Positions 30,561-32,626 of a stretch of DNA of 32,626 nucleotides are shown piece by piece; position 1 is the first letter of the stretch, and each line of letters begins with the position of its first letter. The stretch spans positions 1-32,626 of the IMG/VR virus record IMGVR_UViG_3300017752_004237; one strand, written 5' to 3'. A program made the position numbers and the translations under genes. The stretch is from a virus. Below the pieces are notes generated by a model. It ran no database searches. It was not told the DNA's origin and was given only the letters and a program-made list of their open reading frames with translations.

Positions 30561-30993
30561 AAAATTAAGAGAGGAAATTGCAGCTGATGAAGGTGAAGTA
30601 CATGAAATATATCTCGATCATCTCGGCTTGCCTACTTTTGGCATTGGTCATTTGGTTAGGGACGACGATCCGGAAAGCGGATTACCCGTCGGTACACCAG
30701 TCGACGACGATAGAGTCGTTAGTGCCTTCGAATCGGATATCGAAACAGTCTTGTCAGACTGCAACAAGCTATACTCAGACTTTGACGATTTGCCAGAAGA
30801 AGCTCAACGGGTCATAGCTAATATGATGTTTAATATGGGGCGTCCACGCCTATCTAAATTCAAAGGTATGAAATCAGGTGTGGATGCACGTGACTGGAAT
30901 CGTGCCGCTGATGAAATGGTCGATTCTCGTTGGTATCGACAAGTAACTAAACGTGCTGACCGTCTTGTAACGCGGGTTAGAGCACTAGCTTAA
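30550..30993 (+). CDS. T4-type GH24 lysozyme (endolysin)
   Basis: This 147-residue protein matches T4 lysozyme: catalytic E14 (in AADEGEVHEIYLD), D23 and T29 correspond to T4 E11, D20 and T26, followed by GIGHLV; MMFNMGRPRLSKFKGM and SRWYRQVTKRADRLVTRVR follow in the C-terminal lobe. It cuts peptidoglycan for lysis. There is no signal peptide, so a holin elsewhere is expected. AAAGGAACGTAT precedes the ATG inside the speD end (11-base overlap). The BMP gene begins only 13 bases downstream with no terminator between. Confidence 0.93.
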   Translation: MNIEKLREEIAADEGEVHEIYLDHLGLPTFGIGHLVRDDDPESGLPVGTPVDDDRVVSAFESDIETVLSDCNKLYSDFDDLPEEAQRVIANMMFNMGRPRLSKFKGMKSGVDARDWNRAADEMVDSRWYRQVTKRADRLVTRVRALA

Positions 30994-31006
30994 TAAAGGA
31001 AATAAA

Positions 31007-32086
31007 ATGCGTTATTTTGAAAAACTATTTCATACTGTTGTTATCAGTATGTTTATTGGACTTATGTCCTCACTTGCTTTTGCAGCTGACCCTGTAAAAG
31101 TAGGGTTTGTATATGTCGGACCTATTGGTGATCACGGTTGGACCTATCGTCATGATATTGGTCGTCAACAAATAGAAAAAGCATACGGTGATAAAGTAAA
31201 AACAACCTACGTAGAGAGCGTAAAATACGGTCCAGACGCAGAACGCACTATTCGTATGCTAGCAGAAACTAATGATATTGTGTTTGCTACTTCGTTTGGA
31301 TACATGGAGCCAATGTTAAAAGTTGCTAAAGAGTTTCCAAACGTAAAGTTTGAACATGCAACAGGATACAAACAGTCAGATAACATGGCATCATACGGAC
31401 TGCGATTATATCAAGCACGACATGTGCAAGGTATTATTGCTGGTATGATGACTAAAACTAATAAAATTTGCTATGTAGCTGCATATCCTATCCCTGAGGT
31501 TATTCGTGAAATTAACACATATTATCTAGGTGCTAAGAAGATGAACCCAGATGTTGATATTGATATTGTATGGGCTAATACTTGGTATAACCCTAGTAAA
31601 GAAGCAGACGCTGCAAATGTTATGATGGCTGAAGGTTGTGATATGATGGCACAACACACAGACAGTCCTGCACCCCTACAAGCCGCACAACAGCAAGGTA
31701 AGTTAGGATTTGGACAAGCAAGTGATCAGTTTAAATTTGCTCCAAAAGCACAGTTAACAGCAACTATTGACAACTGGGGACCTTACTACGTCCAGAAGGT
31801 CGGACAAGTTATTGATGGCACTTGGACTACAGGTAATTACTTTGGTCATATGAATGATGGTTCAGTACAAATGGCACCGTTTACTAACATGCCAGATAAT
31901 GTAAGGATGAAAGCTGCCGAGATCAAACAAGCAATCTCTGATGGTAAATACTTTGCATTTACTGGTCCTATTAAAGATAATACAGGTAAACTCCAACTCA
32001 AAGCAGGCGAAGTAGCTGACGATACACATCTTAATACAATGATGTATTATGTTGAAGGCATTGACGCTAAAGTGCCAGGAAACTAA
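31007..32086 (+). CDS. BMP/PnrA-like periplasmic substrate-binding protein
   Basis: This is a 359-residue protein. It has a Sec signal peptide (LMSSLAFA|ADP near residue 26) and no lipobox Cys, so it should be a free periplasmic protein rather than a lipoprotein. KVGFVYVGPIGDHGWTYRHD (31-50), ATSFGYM, AQHTDSPAP and GFGQASD are the ligand-loop segments of the BMP (Med/PnrA) family, which binds purine or other nucleosides, or related compounds, for ABC transport. No ABC permease or ATPase is visible. AAAGGAAATAAA precedes the ATG. It is followed 3 bases later by a 2OG oxygenase gene. Confidence 0.9.
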   Translation: MRYFEKLFHTVVISMFIGLMSSLAFAADPVKVGFVYVGPIGDHGWTYRHDIGRQQIEKAYGDKVKTTYVESVKYGPDAERTIRMLAETNDIVFATSFGYMEPMLKVAKEFPNVKFEHATGYKQSDNMASYGLRLYQARHVQGIIAGMMTKTNKICYVAAYPIPEVIREINTYYLGAKKMNPDVDIDIVWANTWYNPSKEADAANVMMAEGCDMMAQHTDSPAPLQAAQQQGKLGFGQASDQFKFAPKAQLTATIDNWGPYYVQKVGQVIDGTWTTGNYFGHMNDGSVQMAPFTNMPDNVRMKAAEIKQAISDGKYFAFTGPIKDNTGKLQLKAGEVADDTHLNTMMYYVEGIDAKVPGN

Positions 32087-32089
32087 ACT

Positions 32090-32626
32090 ATGATTCCAGT
32101 TATTGATTTCCAATCAAGCACAGTACTGGAAGAGATTCGCGAGGCCTACACAACTGTAGGCTTCGCAGTCTTTACTAATACGTTAAATCCTAAAGATCAA
32201 AAAGGTATGAAAGACTGGTTTTCTTATATGAGGCAGTTTTTTCAACTAGGTTTACATATTAAAAAGAAGTATTCATACCAAGCAGAAAATAATCTAGGAT
32301 ATAGTGTTATGGGTGCAGAAAATGTAGACCCCACTGCACCAAAAGATATGAAAGAAAGTTTTAATTACAACAATACTCGTATGCCTGATTCTCTATGGCC
32401 TACTGAGATAGATCTTTTTAAAGATGTAGCACTTAACTCAGTTCGTATAGCAGACGATCTTACACTGCGCATACTTAAAAAGTTTGATACTATTTTAGAC
32501 TGTGGCACTACACTAGTAGATGCTCATCAGAACCCTTTTAATACTACTCGTGTTATTCATTATCCTTCGTATACAGGCCCACTTGAAGATAAACAAATGA
32601 GAATTGGCGAACACAGTGACTACGGC
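32090..32626 (+). CDS. Isopenicillin-N-synthase-like 2OG-Fe(II) oxygenase (N-terminal part)
   Basis: The first 179 residues are visible before the window ends. MIPVIDFQSSTVLEEIREAY matches the start of this plant and bacterial oxygenase family (P-x-I-D-F/L ... L-x-x-A-x-x-x-x-G-F), and the final GEHSDYG has the iron site H175-x-D177. The catalytic C-terminal half with the second His and Arg is missing here. Lying 3 bases after a BMP-family binding-protein gene, it may act on the imported compound, for example a nucleobase or nucleoside. That is inference. Confidence 0.85.
   Translation, partial: MIPVIDFQSSTVLEEIREAYTTVGFAVFTNTLNPKDQKGMKDWFSYMRQFFQLGLHIKKKYSYQAENNLGYSVMGAENVDPTAPKDMKESFNYNNTRMPDSLWPTEIDLFKDVALNSVRIADDLTLRILKKFDTILDCGTTLVDAHQNPFNTTRVIHYPSYTGPLEDKQMRIGEHSDYG

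Noticed and set aside
1-32626. Integrated prophage in a bacterial transport region
   Set aside because: No integrase, attachment repeats, tRNA gene or repressor is seen, and tctA and BMP are joined to phage genes by a 4-base overlap and a 13-base gap. It cannot be excluded without flanks.
1-32626. CRISPR arrays, insertion sequences, tRNA genes
   Set aside because: No regularly spaced repeats, transposase-like proteins or tRNA T-arm patterns outside the tmRNA were noticed; a tool scan was not possible.

Overview
The window is best read as a piece of an AT-rich (about one third G+C by eye), gene-dense tailed-phage genome, probably a marine T4-like myovirus. Almost all genes are packed with ATGA, TAATG or short overlaps, there is no gene-free stretch above 300 bases, and many products are phage-typical: a T4-type GH24 lysozyme, a DsbA-like late transcription factor, a PC4-like DNA-binding protein, a DUF3310-like protein, a RecB-like nuclease, SpeD and bS21. 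No capsid, tail, polymerase or terminase gene is visible. The host is probably an alphaproteobacterium, because the window carries a tmRNA gene in the permuted two-piece format known from that class. SAR11 is a guess from base composition only.

Layout. The minus strand is read from 21732 down to 1; the plus strand from 21788 to the right end. A short divergent promoter region lies between them. From right to left the minus strand holds a thioredoxin-fold protein, an aminotransferase, a radical SAM protein and an epimerase (18421-21560); bS21 and small proteins (17386-18443); the permuted tmRNA (about 17063-17324); a long sugar/glycan block with cytidylyltransferase, iron alcohol dehydrogenase, NeuD-like acyltransferase, aminotransferase, two SDR sugar enzymes, glycosyltransferases and methyltransferase (7267-17045); an A-type Fe-S carrier and two 2OG-Fe(II) oxygenase-like proteins (4230-7304); a PC4-like protein, a helix-turn-helix-like protein, a bL33-like ribosomal protein and a DUF3310-like protein (2975-4233); and, after a methyltransferase and a terminator, a sulfotransferase-like gene with tctA and tctC of a tripartite tricarboxylate transporter (1-2213).

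The plus strand holds small phage proteins and the DsbA-like factor (21788-24054); an SGNH hydrolase, a 2OG oxygenase and a carbamoyltransferase in overlapping order (24038-26628); a RecB-like nuclease and small proteins; a Rieske-oxygenase homologue that has lost its Rieske cluster ligands (27969-29057); a ten-cysteine mini-protein; SpeD; lysozyme; and a periplasmic BMP-family binding protein followed by an isopenicillin-N-synthase-like 2OG oxygenase cut by the window end.

Three themes stand out. (1) A translation set: tmRNA, bS21 and a bL33-like protein. (2) Nutrient-uptake genes at both ends of the window (TctA/TctC on the left, BMP plus oxygenase on the right), which would parallel the phosphate-binding protein carried by some cyanophages but for other substrates. 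(3) A nearly complete sugar-building and transfer block that could alter the surface glycan of the infected cell or decorate phage parts. Functions are assigned from sequence motifs read by eye; no database search was run.
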